A stretch of 64,000 nt of DNA from Luteimonas endophytica (GCF_029887875.1 NZ_JARXRM010000044.1:8973-72972), one strand, 5' to 3'; positions 26,856 through 37,171 are shown, numbered from the stretch's first letter. The notes: generated by a model not told the origin, from the sequence alone. Translations and numbers: made by a program.

Positions 26856-27584
26856 TCAGCGGACCGGCACGTCGAAGGCGAGATCCGGCGAGGGGTCCGG
26901 CTCGAACCCGTAGTGCCACCACTCGCGCTCGTAGTTGCGGAAGCCGTGCCGCTCCATGGCGGCGCGCAGGCGATGGCGATTGCGCCGTTGCGCCTCGCTG
27001 ACCTCCGGGCTGTCGGTATGGGCGAGCGGATCGAAAAAGTCGAAGGCGGTGCCCATGTCCAGCGGCGTGCAGTGCCGCCCGGACGCGTCGCAGCGCAGCA
27101 GCGTCAGGTCGAGCGTGGCGCCGCGGCTATGGCCGGAGCGCTCGGCGATGTAGCCGTCATCGACGAGTTCGCCCTTGTCCAGGTTCGGATAGTGTTCCGC
27201 CTTGGTGCGCAGGTCGCCCGCGTCCTGCACCCAGCGCATGAAGTGCCGCACCGCGCGCACCGGCCGGTAGCAGTCGTAGATCAGCAGGCGCAATCCCTGC
27301 GGGCGCAGATCCGCCTCCACCCGCTGCAGCGCTTCGGCCACCGGCCGCAGCAGATAGCAGCGCGGCGCCTGGTAGCCGTCGACCGGTGCGCCGACGAAAT
27401 TGTCGCCGCCGGCATAGCGGATGTCCTGGCGGATGTCCGGCACCAGGCGGTCGATCGCGACCAACCCCGCCTCCTCCGCCGTGCGCGCCGGCGACACCGC
27501 CGGACCGTCCGCGACGGCCGCGCCCGCCGTCGGCAGCAGGAGCGCGACCAGCGAGATGCGCCAGCGGGACGGCAGCGCCTTCAT
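26856..27584 (-). CDS. D-alanyl-D-alanine dipeptidase (VanX/DdpX family)
   Basis: This 242-aa zinc dipeptidase of peptidase family M15D has the metal motif SGHSRGATLDL (His and Asp ligands) and EREWWHYGF with the catalytic Glu and third His ligand. An N-terminal signal peptide (about residues 1-26) predicts a periplasmic enzyme, unlike cytoplasmic VanX. It would split D-Ala-D-Ala released from peptidoglycan. The ATG overlaps the stop of the serine hydrolase gene by four bases, so the two are coupled. No vanHA-type genes are nearby, so a recycling role fits better than glycopeptide resistance. Confidence 0.9.
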   Translation of the reverse strand: MKALPSRWRISLVALLLPTAGAAVADGPAVSPARTAEEAGLVAIDRLVPDIRQDIRYAGGDNFVGAPVDGYQAPRCYLLRPVAEALQRVEADLRPQGLRLLIYDCYRPVRAVRHFMRWVQDAGDLRTKAEHYPNLDKGELVDDGYIAERSGHSRGATLDLTLLRCDASGRHCTPLDMGTAFDFFDPLAHTDSPEVSEAQRRNRHRLRAAMERHGFRNYEREWWHYGFEPDPSPDLAFDVPVR

Positions 27585-29269
27585 GGGCAGTCGCCGACGC
27601 GCACGAAGGCGAGATCCTCGTAGTCGTAGCTGAAATCCGCCTGCGGATCGACCTTCGCCATGGCCAGTGTCGGCGGCTTGTCCGCAGTGTCCGCCTCGGC
27701 GAATGCCAGCCAGGCCTCTGCATCGACGCTCACCTCGTCCCAATCCACCAGCAGGCGCTCGCCAACCCGCATGACCGTGCCGCTCAGCATCGGCGACCTG
27801 GCTGCGGCGAAGCGCACGACATCGCCGCGCCGGCAGACCGACGCCTCGCCGAACCACGGATCCTGGTACACGCCGAGCCACGGCTTCATGCCGCCGATGC
27901 TCGCGGCCTGCCGCGACGACGTGTCCGGCGCCGAGGTGCTGCCGTCTTTTCTGTCCGCCGCCGCTTCGGCGGCGATGACGCCGGCGTAGTAGTCGACCGT
28001 GCGATCCGTCGCCTCCGGCGCGGTGAAGCGCTTCGACAGCGCCTGCACCAGTGCGCTGCGCGCATTCGAACCGCCGCCGTTCATCAGCACGACGAAGCCG
28101 ACACCGAGTTCCGGCAGCAGGGTGACCGCCGAATACATGCCCGACAGCGTGCCTGTATGCGAGACCTTGAGCCTGCCGTCGGCATCGTTGAGCCGCCAGC
28201 CGTATCCGTAGGCGTGGAAGTGGGCGCCGTCCCATTCACGCAGGCGCCGCCCGAGGGGCATCGGCGTGTGCGCGGTCCACAGCGCCTCGCGCTGCTCCCG
28301 GGACAGCCACGGCGCCCCATCGACCAGTCCGGACCGCTCCGGCTGCAGCCACATCGTGATCCAGCGCAGCATGTCGTCGAGACTGCAGCGGATCCCGCCC
28401 GCCGCCGCCATCGGCACCGCCGCCACCACCTCACCGTCCTCGCGCACCGGCACGTTGCGGCCGTCGATGCGAAGATGCGGCTGCGCCATGTCGCCCACCT
28501 CGTCGCGCCGCCACTCGCCGACCCGGCAGCGTTCGAGGCCGAGCGGCTCGAACAGCTCGCTGCGCAGCAGCGCCTCGTACGACTGGGCGCCGGCCGCCGC
28601 CGCGGCGACCTCGCCGGCGACGATGTACAGCGTGTTGTCGTAGGCGTAGCGCGAACGGAAGCTGTAGATGGGCTTCAGGTGCGCCATGCCGGCGATCACG
28701 TCCTCGCGGGTGAACAGGTTCGGCTCCGGCCACAGCATCAGGTCGCCGGCGCCGGCGCCCAGGCCGCTGTTGTGGATCAGCAGGTCGCGCACCTGGATCT
28801 CGCGGGTGACCCACGGGTCGTGCATGCGGAAGTCCGGCAGGTGCTTGATCACCGGATCGTCCCAGGCGAGTTTTCCCTGGTCCACCAACCGCGCCAGCAG
28901 CGCGGTGGTCATCGCCTTGCTGTTGGAGGCGATCTTGAACAGCGTTGCCGGCGTGACCGGCTCGCCGCCGCCCGCGCGCAGTTCGCCCGCGGTCCGCACG
29001 TAGACGACCTCTCCGTCCTCGACCACCCCAACCGCCAGGCCAGGCAGTTCGAAGCGCGCGACGGCAGCATCGACGTCTGCATCGATCGCCGCCTGGAGCG
29101 TCTCTGCGCCCGACGGCCCACGGGCGGCCGCCATGGGCATCGTCTGCGCCAGAAGCAGCGCCGCCATGCACAGGCGGCCGAGGGCCGCGCCCCGCTTCGC
29201 TTTTCCGCGGGGCGCGGGGTGCGGCCGCCGCTGGCCTGGCGCGCCTGGGCGCCGTATCGTCGTGTCCAA
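27581..29269 (-). CDS. serine hydrolase, class C beta-lactamase/D-aminopeptidase fold
   Basis: This penicillin-binding-type serine hydrolase has SNSK (Ser115, Lys118 counting from the TTG start), the Tyr motif YAYDN and the third motif SHTGTLSG in place of KTG. The HTG form is commoner in D-aminopeptidases and esterases than in true beta-lactamases. A TTG start at 29269, 11 bases after the TonB receptor stop, gives a basic N-terminus before the hydrophobic signal segment; ATG 29167 would leave a signal without positive charge. A C-terminal domain of about 130 residues follows the catalytic domain. It is coupled to the VanX-like gene and cotranscribed with the receptor, suggesting action on imported or periplasmic D-amino-acid peptides. 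Confidence 0.85.
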   Translation of the reverse strand: MDTTIRRPGAPGQRRPHPAPRGKAKRGAALGRLCMAALLLAQTMPMAAARGPSGAETLQAAIDADVDAAVARFELPGLAVGVVEDGEVVYVRTAGELRAGGGEPVTPATLFKIASNSKAMTTALLARLVDQGKLAWDDPVIKHLPDFRMHDPWVTREIQVRDLLIHNSGLGAGAGDLMLWPEPNLFTREDVIAGMAHLKPIYSFRSRYAYDNTLYIVAGEVAAAAAGAQSYEALLRSELFEPLGLERCRVGEWRRDEVGDMAQPHLRIDGRNVPVREDGEVVAAVPMAAAGGIRCSLDDMLRWITMWLQPERSGLVDGAPWLSREQREALWTAHTPMPLGRRLREWDGAHFHAYGYGWRLNDADGRLKVSHTGTLSGMYSAVTLLPELGVGFVVLMNGGGSNARSALVQALSKRFTAPEATDRTVDYYAGVIAAEAAADRKDGSTSAPDTSSRQAASIGGMKPWLGVYQDPWFGEASVCRRGDVVRFAAARSPMLSGTVMRVGERLLVDWDEVSVDAEAWLAFAEADTADKPPTLAMAKVDPQADFSYDYEDLAFVRVGDCP

Positions 29270-29280
29270 ATCGTCGCCTG

Positions 29281-32163
29281 TCAGAAGAACTTGTACTCGA
29301 GCTGCAGGGTGTAGGCGCGGCCGCGCGGATCGGCGATGCGGGGCTCCCAGCCGGCGCCGGCCGCGAAGTCGTTCTGGTGCGCGGTGAACGGCGGGTCTTC
29401 GTCGAGCAGGTTCCTGACGCCGAACACCACCCGCAGCGGATCCAGCCCGGTATACCCGACGCTGTAGTTGTAGGTTGTGTAGCTGTCCACCCGCGGGTCC
29501 CACTGCGGCGGCACGTAGCTCCCGTTCCTGACGCTGACCGGCGGTTCGTCGTTGTAGCCGTGGCGGTAGATCTGGGTGAGGCTGTGGGTCCAGTCGCCGC
29601 GGCTGTAGCTGAAGTTCAGCGTGTGCTTCCACTTGATCGGCAGGTTGTAGTAGCGCACGTAGTCGCCGACCAGGTTGTCGGTGTACGGAAGCGCTTCGAC
29701 TCCCTTGGTCCTGAAGGTGTCGATGTAGCTGCCGTTGAGCCCGACGTTCCAGCGCCCGCCGGCCAGATCGCCGGAGAAGTTCGCGTCGAGCTCGATGCCG
29801 CGCATCAGACTGCCGCCGGAGTTGATGTAGCGGCGGTCGATGGCGACCACCTCGCCGCTGGCGTCGCGAATCCAGTTGTCCGCGAACAGTTCGTAGTGCT
29901 CGATCAGGATCTCGCGCTGCGCCGAGCGGATCGTATTGGTGCGCTCGATCTCCCACCAGTCCAGGCTCATGTTGAACCAGTCGACCGGCGCGATCACCAC
30001 GCCGAAGCTCTTCTGCTTCGACTCTTCCGGCTTCAGATCCTCCTTCCCGCCGAACAGCTCGTCGGGCTGGATCGCTTCGCATCCGGGCACCTCGGGGTTG
30101 GCCACCCCGCCCGGGCAGGTCGCCGGATCCGCCAGGTCCATGCCGGTGTACGGCAAATCGCTGACGCCGTTGAACAGCTGGTTGAACGAGGGCACCTTGA
30201 AGCCGGTACTGTAGGCGCCGCGGAACGCCAGCGCCTCGAGCGGCTGGTATTTGAACGACACCTTGGGGTTGGTGGTACTGCCGAACCCGTCGTAGTGGTC
30301 GTAGCGGCCGGCCAGGGTGACGTCCAGGCTGTCGAACACCGGCAGGTAGAGTTCGGCGAAGACCGCCTTGATGTCGCGGCTGACGTCCTCGAGGATGTTG
30401 GCGTCGTCGAAGGGCGCGTTGAACACCGCCCGCCCATCGACGCGTTCGTCGCCCTTGAACAGGAACTCCTCGCGGCGCAGGTCGATGCCCGCGGCCGCCT
30501 GGATCGCACCGCCGGGCAGCGCCAGGCCCACCTCGCCAGAGAGCACCGCATCGACCTGGGTCACCACCGACTCGCCGCCGTACAGCGCCACGCCCCGCGC
30601 CGAGCCGGCCTCCAGCGCAGCCAGCGCCTCCGCCGACTGCGCCTGCCCCGGCGGCAGGAACGGGTCGAGCAGGCCGCTGCCCAGGACCTCCTGCAGCGCG
30701 TCGGTGTAGTGGTATCCGCTGCCGAGGGTGGAGGTGGACTCGCTCGACGCCCGCGACAGGCCGACCGCATAGTCCCAGTTCCCGACCAGCCCCTCGACGC
30801 CCGCCAACAGCCGGTAGGCGCGGGTATTGGTGGAGATCTGGCGCGGGCCGCAGGCCATGCAGCGCCAACGGTAGGCGATGCGGTCGCCGTAGCTGAGCTG
30901 GTCGGCGCCGAAATAGTCCGCCAGCGCGTCGAAGACCCTGTCGTAGTTCGCGCCGGTGCTGGGGTACCAGGTATCGGGGTTGAAGGCCGCCGTCGCCGAG
31001 GTGCTCGACGAGATCTGGTTCGGTTCGAAGGTCTTCTCGACGTCGACCTCGGAGCCGACGAACTCCACGAAGGCCTCATGCCGGTCGGACAGCTTGAAGG
31101 TCGCGCGGCCGATGAAATCCACGCTCTCCTGCGGCTGCTGGATCACCGCCGCGGCGGGATAGTCCCAGGCGCAGGCGTAGCGCGAGGAAGCGACGTTCCA
31201 CAGGCGGTGATCGTACGGCCCCATCAGCTCGCCGCCGCTCTCGCAGCCGGCCGCGCCCGGCAGGTCCAGGATGTTGACGGCGGTCTGCAACGATCCGTCG
31301 CCGGGGTCGAGCACGCCTCCCGCCATCAGCGATCCGTCCTGGGCGAACACCGTGGCGAACGGCGGGCCCCGGGTGTCCGGGGACAGCCCGCGCTCGGGCT
31401 GGAAGGCGTTGGAGAAGTCGCGGTCGGTGCCGCGCAGGATCTCGTTGTTCCGGAAGCTGAGGCTGCCGAACGCGTTCCAGCGGTCGGTATCCAGGTCGCC
31501 CCCGCCCACCAGCAGGTTGGCGCGATGGATGTTGCCGCCGCCCGCCTCGGTCACGTCGACGAACGCCGAGGCCTCGGCGCCGGTGTAGTCGCGCCGGGTG
31601 ATGAAGTTGATCACCCCGCCGATCGCATCGGTGCCGTACACCGCCGAGGCGCCGTCGCGCAGCACCTCGACCCGGTCGATGGCGGCGAACGGAATGGAGT
31701 TGAGGTCGACCGCCCGGCCTTTCAGCCCGTGCGTGGCCACGCGCCGGCCGTTGAGCAGCACCAGGGTGGCGTCCGCGCCCTGCCCGCGCAGGTTGGCGCC
31801 GGACACGCCGTTGTTGCCGCGCTGCTCCTCGTGGACGATGCCGGCGTTGCTCGACAGGTTGTCGGAGCCGTTGCCGGCGATGTTCATGTACATCAGCAGC
31901 TGTTCGGCCGAACTGATGCCCTGCGCCTCGATCTCGGCCTTCTGGAACACCGTGATCGGCAGCTGGCCTTCCACCTCGGTGCGCCGGATGTTCGAACCGG
32001 TGACGCGAACGGTGTCGAGGGTGCGGGTTTCGTCGGGTTCCGCCGAGGGCGGTGGATCCGAGGGGTCCTGCACCTGCGCAATGGCGATGCCGGGACATGC
32101 CAGGGCGGCAACGATGGCGACGGCGAGGCGGCGCAGCGGAGCACGGTACGATCTGGCAGACAT
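29281..32163 (-). CDS. TonB-dependent outer-membrane receptor
   Basis: This 960-aa receptor starts at ATG 32163, preceded by GGGAG. It has a signal peptide (about residues 1-29), a TonB box-like TLDTVRVTGSNI, a plug domain (ADATLVLLNGRRVATHG, RVEVLRDGASAVYGTDAIGG) and a 22-strand barrel ending in the typical aromatic YTLQLEYKFF. The plug sequence is of the large xanthomonad type used for peptides or glycans rather than siderophores. It is followed at 11 bases by the serine hydrolase gene, which suggests uptake coupled to hydrolysis. It is served by a near-consensus promoter at 32320-32348, giving a leader of about 150 bases. Confidence 0.95.
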   Translation of the reverse strand: MSARSYRAPLRRLAVAIVAALACPGIAIAQVQDPSDPPPSAEPDETRTLDTVRVTGSNIRRTEVEGQLPITVFQKAEIEAQGISSAEQLLMYMNIAGNGSDNLSSNAGIVHEEQRGNNGVSGANLRGQGADATLVLLNGRRVATHGLKGRAVDLNSIPFAAIDRVEVLRDGASAVYGTDAIGGVINFITRRDYTGAEASAFVDVTEAGGGNIHRANLLVGGGDLDTDRWNAFGSLSFRNNEILRGTDRDFSNAFQPERGLSPDTRGPPFATVFAQDGSLMAGGVLDPGDGSLQTAVNILDLPGAAGCESGGELMGPYDHRLWNVASSRYACAWDYPAAAVIQQPQESVDFIGRATFKLSDRHEAFVEFVGSEVDVEKTFEPNQISSSTSATAAFNPDTWYPSTGANYDRVFDALADYFGADQLSYGDRIAYRWRCMACGPRQISTNTRAYRLLAGVEGLVGNWDYAVGLSRASSESTSTLGSGYHYTDALQEVLGSGLLDPFLPPGQAQSAEALAALEAGSARGVALYGGESVVTQVDAVLSGEVGLALPGGAIQAAAGIDLRREEFLFKGDERVDGRAVFNAPFDDANILEDVSRDIKAVFAELYLPVFDSLDVTLAGRYDHYDGFGSTTNPKVSFKYQPLEALAFRGAYSTGFKVPSFNQLFNGVSDLPYTGMDLADPATCPGGVANPEVPGCEAIQPDELFGGKEDLKPEESKQKSFGVVIAPVDWFNMSLDWWEIERTNTIRSAQREILIEHYELFADNWIRDASGEVVAIDRRYINSGGSLMRGIELDANFSGDLAGGRWNVGLNGSYIDTFRTKGVEALPYTDNLVGDYVRYYNLPIKWKHTLNFSYSRGDWTHSLTQIYRHGYNDEPPVSVRNGSYVPPQWDPRVDSYTTYNYSVGYTGLDPLRVVFGVRNLLDEDPPFTAHQNDFAAGAGWEPRIADPRGRAYTLQLEYKFF

Positions 32164-32319
32164 ATGCGTCTCTCCCGGGTGATCGGAGCACAGCGGTACC
32201 GGCAGCATCGCTTCCTGCGGTGCATGCGCCAACGTTATCGCCTTGGACCAGACGCGCGCCATGTCCGTCCGCGCACGGATGCGCCGCTGGCCCTAACCGG
32301 TCGCTTTCCCCTTCGAGGC

Positions 32320-32348
32320 TATGTAGCACGCAGCCCCCAGGGGGTCAA
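32320..32348 (-). promoter_or_regulatory. sigma70 promoter of the TonB receptor-serine hydrolase operon
   Basis: On the minus strand, TTGACC and TACATA are separated by exactly 17 bases; the spacer starts with CCCTGGGGG. It resembles the promoter at 37172-37200 in both boxes, in the following GCC and in a CCCCTGGG spacer motif. The remaining bases of the 32164-32522 intergenic region show no gene. Confidence 0.75.
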
Positions 32349-32522
32349 TCGTCGTCCGCCCCGTCGCTACGGCTGGAGCCATCGCCCCGGGCGGCACCGT
32401 CGCCGATGCGAACCGGGCAAAAAAACGCGGCCGACCGTGCGACCGCGAGGAGGGCGACAAGATGCATCTTTGCCACATGGTGCCAGCCGGGCGGGGCGTG
32501 AGGGACGCCCCACCCGCAGCGT

Positions 32523-35500
32523 TCAGAACGCCAGCGCCAGGGTCAGCTGGCCGTAGCGCGGCCCCTGCAGGAACCGTTCCTTTCCGAAGTAGGGGTCGCG
32601 GTCGCCGACGCCGGGCTCCAGGTCCTGGTACACCCACACCGGCTTCTGGTTGTTGAGCAGGTTGTAGACCGCGAGCTTGGCCGAGAAGTCGGCAGCCCCG
32701 AAGCTGCGTTCGTAGGCCAGGCTCAGGCCGATGTCGACGATCCACGGCATCCGGCCGGCGCCGCCGCGCGGCGAGTGTTCGAACACCCGATCGGCCGTGC
32801 TCCAGGTGTCGCCCTCCTCCGGGTTGGGGAAGGCCTGTTCGGCGGTGCAGTTCTCTACGCACAGGTAGTAGCTGTGGTAGCTCTTCCAGTTGTACGGGTT
32901 GCCGACGCCCATGGCGGTGATCGGTCCACCGGATCGCGCATCGACCGTCGCGCCCACACGCCAGTTGTCGTTGAGCGCATAGCTGCCGCGCAGCTTGATC
33001 TGGTGCCGGTGGTCGTTGGCCAGCGGTCCGTCGCCGCGGTAGTTGACGAAGGGATCGTCGAAGTTCTCGGTGCGGCCGGTATCGCCGAAGTTGGTGTCGG
33101 TATTGACCGGCCCTTCGGCGTTGCCCTCGCTCCACGAGAGCGTATAGGAGGCGTTGAAGGCCCATTTTCCGTCCCATGCGCGATCGAGCTGGAGCTCCAG
33201 CGCCTTGTAGTCGCGCTTCGGCTTCACCCAGCCCCGCTGGCCGGTGGGGGTGGAATCGACGTAGGTCCACTCGCCGTCGATGAACTCGTAGTTGTCCGCC
33301 TCGGTCCAGTATCCGGCCTGCGAAGTGTCGATGGTGAGATAGCCGTCGGCCTCGCCGTCGCAGTCGGTGTCGCCCCAGATGGTCAGCTCCTCGCCGGGGT
33401 TGGCCATGACCCAGGAACTGGCGACCCGTCCGCAATGGGTGGCGGTGATGTTGATGTCGTCGATCGCGTTCTCGAGTCGGCGGTAGATGCCGCGCGCGCC
33501 CCACGACCAGGCCTCGTTGAGCGCCTGCTGGAAGCCGAGGATCAGCTCGTCCTGATAGACCGGATCCATGTCGGCGTCCACCTCCGCGCGCAGGTCTCCG
33601 ACGGTACCGTCGCCCTGATCGTTGCTGAATCCGAACTGGGGCCCCAGGATCGGCGTCGCGTACTGCACTCCGTCGCGCTCGCTGATCTCCCAGCCGTCGA
33701 AGCCGTAGAAGGTGCGTTCGTCCAGCAGCGCGCCGCCCTGCTTGATGTTGATGACGTTGGCAACCGGTAGGTAGTAGCGGCCGGCGTTGCCGAACAGCTT
33801 GGTGGTTCCATCGCCGCGGAGGTCCCAGGAGAACCCAACTCGCGGCGCGATCATGTCGCTCATCTCGATGTAGGTATTGCCTTCGGCATCCTTGTTGTCG
33901 AACTCCTCGTAACGCAGGCCTAGGTTGAGCAGGAAGTTGGGGGTGATCGACCAGTTGTCCTCGATGTACATGGCCTGGTTGTTGGACTCGAACTCGCCGA
34001 AGATCTCGTAGCGCCGGGCGCGCACGTATTCGGTGTAACCCGGCGGCACGATCCCGGCATCGGGGATCTGCGCGCCCGGCGTGGTGGTGCTGACAAGGTA
34101 GGACACGCCGCCCGGGCCGGAATAGCCCTGGCTGAGATCCGAGGTGTTGACCTCGCGGTCGTAGCCGAAGCGCAGCAGGTGGTCGCCCAGCGACCACTCG
34201 AAGTCGGCGCGGGTCTGCTCGCGCTCGTCGTTGCGGTCGTAGATGCTCAAGTTGTTGGTGCAGCCCAGCGGCACGCCGGGGTCCGGAACACCGCTGCCGG
34301 CGCTGACATAGTTGCAGTCGGCATCGTTCGGCGAGCCGGTGATGCTATTGCGCTCCATGCTGCCGTGCATCACCTTCATCGACAGGGAGTTGGTGAGGTA
34401 GGAGCTCCAGGTGAGCGCCCAGTTGGTACCACCGGTCTCCGAGTACGAATCGGAAAGCGCATCGCCGACCGTATCGGTGTCGAAGTCGTAGGCGTACGTG
34501 GTGGTGTCGGTGCGATTGTCGTTGGAGAACGCCATCAGATTGAGCAGATTGTTCTCGGTGATCTGCCAGTCGAGCGTGGTCCCCCAGAAGCCGTCGTTCG
34601 ATTCGCCGCGGTCGAAGCTGGTGCCGACGTTGTTGGTGCTTTCCGGCTCTACCTGGCGCCCCTCGTACATCGCAAAGAAGAACAGCCGGTCCCTGATGAT
34701 CGGGCCGGACGCCCAGGCGTTGAGGCGGGTAGCGTCGGTGGTGTCCTTGCTGCGGGTGAGGTAGCGCTCGCCGTCGAGATAGCTGTCGCGTCGCGAAGCC
34801 TCCCAGTCGCTCGGCCCCCAGACCAGTTTTGCGCCGTAGTGGAACTCATTGGTACCGGACTTGGCCAGGGCATTGACCACGCCACCGGTGGTGCGGCCGA
34901 ACTCAACCGAGTAGCCACCGGTCTTGACCTGGAACTCGTTGTAGAAGTCGAACGGCGCCTCGGAGAACCCGACCCGATTGTAGAAGTCGGTGACGTTCAA
35001 ACCGTTGAGATAGAACGCGTTCTCCGCCACCGACGAGCCGCCGAAAGAGATGCCGCCGAAACCGGCGCTGCCCTGCGCCACGCCCGGAGCCAACAGGGCC
35101 ACCGAGGAGACGCTGCGCTCGACCGGCATGCGCTCGATCTCCTGCGCGGTGATGTTGGTGGCCGATTCGGTCGAGGTCACGTCGACGGCATTGACGATCC
35201 GCGACCCGACCACCTGCACGGTAGCCAGATCGGTGGTCCCGGCGCTCGCCAGGTTGACCGTGGTGGCGTTGCCCAGGGTCACCGTCACTCCAACCGGCTG
35301 CCCGCCTTCCGCCTGCAGGGTGTACTCACCGGGGGGAAGCAGCGGAAGCCGATAGCGGCCATCGGCGCCCGCGGTGACGCCGCGGGTGAAGCCGGTGTCC
35401 GGATTGGTGATGGTCACTCGCGCACCGGCTTCGGCACGGCCGGTCACCGCGCCGGTGGCGCTCTGCGCCATCACCGGCGTGGTGGCGGACAAGCACGCCC

Positions 35501-35552
35501 CCAGGGCGAGACAGAGCGCGGCGCGGCGGAATTTGGTTTGGCTGGCCTTCAT
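32523..35552 (-). CDS. TonB-dependent receptor with N-terminal carboxypeptidase-regulatory domain (Oar-like)
   Basis: This protein is 1009 aa from ATG 35552, with GGGGAGAACTGC as ribosome site. The signal peptide (about residues 1-30) is followed by a carboxypeptidase-regulatory-like beta-sandwich (GAVTGRAEAGARVTITNPDT to about residue 105), a plug with LATVQVVGSRIVNAVDVTST, and a barrel ending in YGQLTLALAF. Oar-type receptors of this architecture move large or peptide substrates. It lies 41 bases downstream of the transglutaminase-like gene and is expected to share its promoter. Confidence 0.94.
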   Translation of the reverse strand: MKASQTKFRRAALCLALGACLSATTPVMAQSATGAVTGRAEAGARVTITNPDTGFTRGVTAGADGRYRLPLLPPGEYTLQAEGGQPVGVTVTLGNATTVNLASAGTTDLATVQVVGSRIVNAVDVTSTESATNITAQEIERMPVERSVSSVALLAPGVAQGSAGFGGISFGGSSVAENAFYLNGLNVTDFYNRVGFSEAPFDFYNEFQVKTGGYSVEFGRTTGGVVNALAKSGTNEFHYGAKLVWGPSDWEASRRDSYLDGERYLTRSKDTTDATRLNAWASGPIIRDRLFFFAMYEGRQVEPESTNNVGTSFDRGESNDGFWGTTLDWQITENNLLNLMAFSNDNRTDTTTYAYDFDTDTVGDALSDSYSETGGTNWALTWSSYLTNSLSMKVMHGSMERNSITGSPNDADCNYVSAGSGVPDPGVPLGCTNNLSIYDRNDEREQTRADFEWSLGDHLLRFGYDREVNTSDLSQGYSGPGGVSYLVSTTTPGAQIPDAGIVPPGYTEYVRARRYEIFGEFESNNQAMYIEDNWSITPNFLLNLGLRYEEFDNKDAEGNTYIEMSDMIAPRVGFSWDLRGDGTTKLFGNAGRYYLPVANVINIKQGGALLDERTFYGFDGWEISERDGVQYATPILGPQFGFSNDQGDGTVGDLRAEVDADMDPVYQDELILGFQQALNEAWSWGARGIYRRLENAIDDINITATHCGRVASSWVMANPGEELTIWGDTDCDGEADGYLTIDTSQAGYWTEADNYEFIDGEWTYVDSTPTGQRGWVKPKRDYKALELQLDRAWDGKWAFNASYTLSWSEGNAEGPVNTDTNFGDTGRTENFDDPFVNYRGDGPLANDHRHQIKLRGSYALNDNWRVGATVDARSGGPITAMGVGNPYNWKSYHSYYLCVENCTAEQAFPNPEEGDTWSTADRVFEHSPRGGAGRMPWIVDIGLSLAYERSFGAADFSAKLAVYNLLNNQKPVWVYQDLEPGVGDRDPYFGKERFLQGPRYGQLTLALAF

Positions 35553-35593
35553 TGCAGTTCTCCCCAGAACAGGTGCGTGATGGTTGGCGATGG

Positions 35594-37141
35594 TCAGTTG
35601 CGCTCGTCCGTGGCCGGCGGCAGGATCCGCCACTCGAAGTCGTAGTCCCATTGGTCGAAATACAGGTTGCCGCCGTCCCACTCGGCCTCGCCGCGCTGCG
35701 AGTCGACGGTTTCGGAGCGGAAATGCCGCTTTGGCGGTACGAACGGCTGCGACCAGTCGTCGTTGAAGGCGACGCGGTAGGCGTCGAGCCCGCCGAGATA
35801 GAACCAGCGCAGGCCGGCATCGTCGCTCTCCAGCCGGCCGCTGGTGACGTCCATCGGCACCCAGCCGTAGGGCGCCAGGTAGAGCCAGCCCCAGTCGTGC
35901 ATGCTGTCGTAGCCGACCTCCTCGTCGGAGAAGGTCCAGCCCGACTGCCAGCGCGCCGGAATGCCGTTCAAGCGCAACAGGGTGATCAGCAGCAGGGTGA
36001 CCTGGCCGCAGTCGGCGTGGTCGGCGTGCAGGGCGTGGGCGCCGATGTTGCTCAAGGTCGAATACTCGCGCGCGCCGCCCCACGGAATCTCGTCCACCGC
36101 CGCAAACAGCTTCCGGGCGATGCGGTACGGGTTGGTCTCGTCGCCGACCACCCGGCGCGAGTACTCCCGCATGGCCTCGGTGAACACCACGTGCGGGGCG
36201 CGCTCGGCCACGTACGGGGCCAGCGCTTCGTCGATCTCGGGCGCGACCACCCGCTCCGGATCGATCCCGAAGTAGCGCGCGTGGATCGTCAACTCGTAGC
36301 CCACCGAGAACCGGGTCGGCTCTCCGGCCACCGCCGGGCGTTCCAGGTAGGCGGTCCGTTGCAGCGCGTCCTCCGGGGCGATCCGCGCACCGGCGGGCAG
36401 GCTGTCGACCAGCAGGATGTCCTCCTGCTGCCCCGGGATCGCCCGCGGATACGGGATCCAGGCACGCACCGTCTCGCCGGCCGGCACCGCGTCCGCCTCG
36501 ACCACCAGCGATTGGGTGATGCGCACGCGGCGCGGCGCCACGCTGTTCGCGCCGCTTTCACCGGCCGCGGACAGCACTTCGCGGTGATGCGGGTGCAGCG
36601 TCTCGTACGGGCCCTGGCCGAAGGGGCGGACCGGTGGCGCGCGGCGCGCGGCCGCGCGCGGCTGGAGCCGGAACAGGTTCGAGATCGAGCGGTTGAAGTA
36701 GCGCGTCTGGCCGTCGATGGTCATGCGCTCGATCAGGCCCTCGCGATCCCAGGCCGCGAACTCGGCGTCGCTCACGTCCGGCGCCTGCCGGCGCACCGCG
36801 GCCAGCGCCGCGGCGCGGTCGAGACCGAAGTCGAGGCGGATCCTGCGCATGCGCTCGCGCTGGAATTCCAGCGCGCGGCGGGTCGGCACTGCGGTGGCCG
36901 GGGCCTCGAGCAGCGCCGCGATCCGCGCCTCGGCTTCGGCGAAGCGGCCCTGGTCTACCATCTCCACCACGTCGGCCGGCGCCGGCGGCGGGAGGCCCGA
37001 CGCGGCAGCGGCCGAACAGGCGACCAGCGCGGCCAGGACGAGGGCACGGAGGCCCGCGGGCAGTGCCATCGCCCGCCGTGCCGGCCTGCCGGTCCCTGCT
37101 GCTGCGGGCGTGTTCGGGTGCGCTTCGCGCCGCACGCTCAT
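35594..37141 (-). CDS. transglutaminase-like superfamily protein, exported
   Basis: The 515-aa protein begins at ATG 37141 (GGAAGGGGAC ribosome site). A hydrophobic segment (LRALVLAALVACSAAAASG) near residue 30 is a signal peptide or anchor with possible lipobox Cys. The C-terminal half holds the papain-like transglutaminase core: catalytic Cys in HADHADCGQVTLLL, His in YDSMHDWGWLYLAP, and Asp in WVPMDVTSG. Such domains usually act as cysteine peptidases or amidases on peptides. It heads the operon with the Oar-like receptor and is divergent from the NlpC/P60 gene. Confidence 0.85.
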   Translation of the reverse strand: MSVRREAHPNTPAAAGTGRPARRAMALPAGLRALVLAALVACSAAAASGLPPPAPADVVEMVDQGRFAEAEARIAALLEAPATAVPTRRALEFQRERMRRIRLDFGLDRAAALAAVRRQAPDVSDAEFAAWDREGLIERMTIDGQTRYFNRSISNLFRLQPRAAARRAPPVRPFGQGPYETLHPHHREVLSAAGESGANSVAPRRVRITQSLVVEADAVPAGETVRAWIPYPRAIPGQQEDILLVDSLPAGARIAPEDALQRTAYLERPAVAGEPTRFSVGYELTIHARYFGIDPERVVAPEIDEALAPYVAERAPHVVFTEAMREYSRRVVGDETNPYRIARKLFAAVDEIPWGGAREYSTLSNIGAHALHADHADCGQVTLLLITLLRLNGIPARWQSGWTFSDEEVGYDSMHDWGWLYLAPYGWVPMDVTSGRLESDDAGLRWFYLGGLDAYRVAFNDDWSQPFVPPKRHFRSETVDSQRGEAEWDGGNLYFDQWDYDFEWRILPPATDERN

Positions 37142-37171
37142 GTCCCCTTCCGGTGTGGCCCCTGTCACGGC

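Noticed and set aside
26856..27584. VanX-type glycopeptide resistance
   Set aside because: There are no vanH or vanA ligase genes and the protein carries a signal peptide; context points to peptidoglycan recycling.
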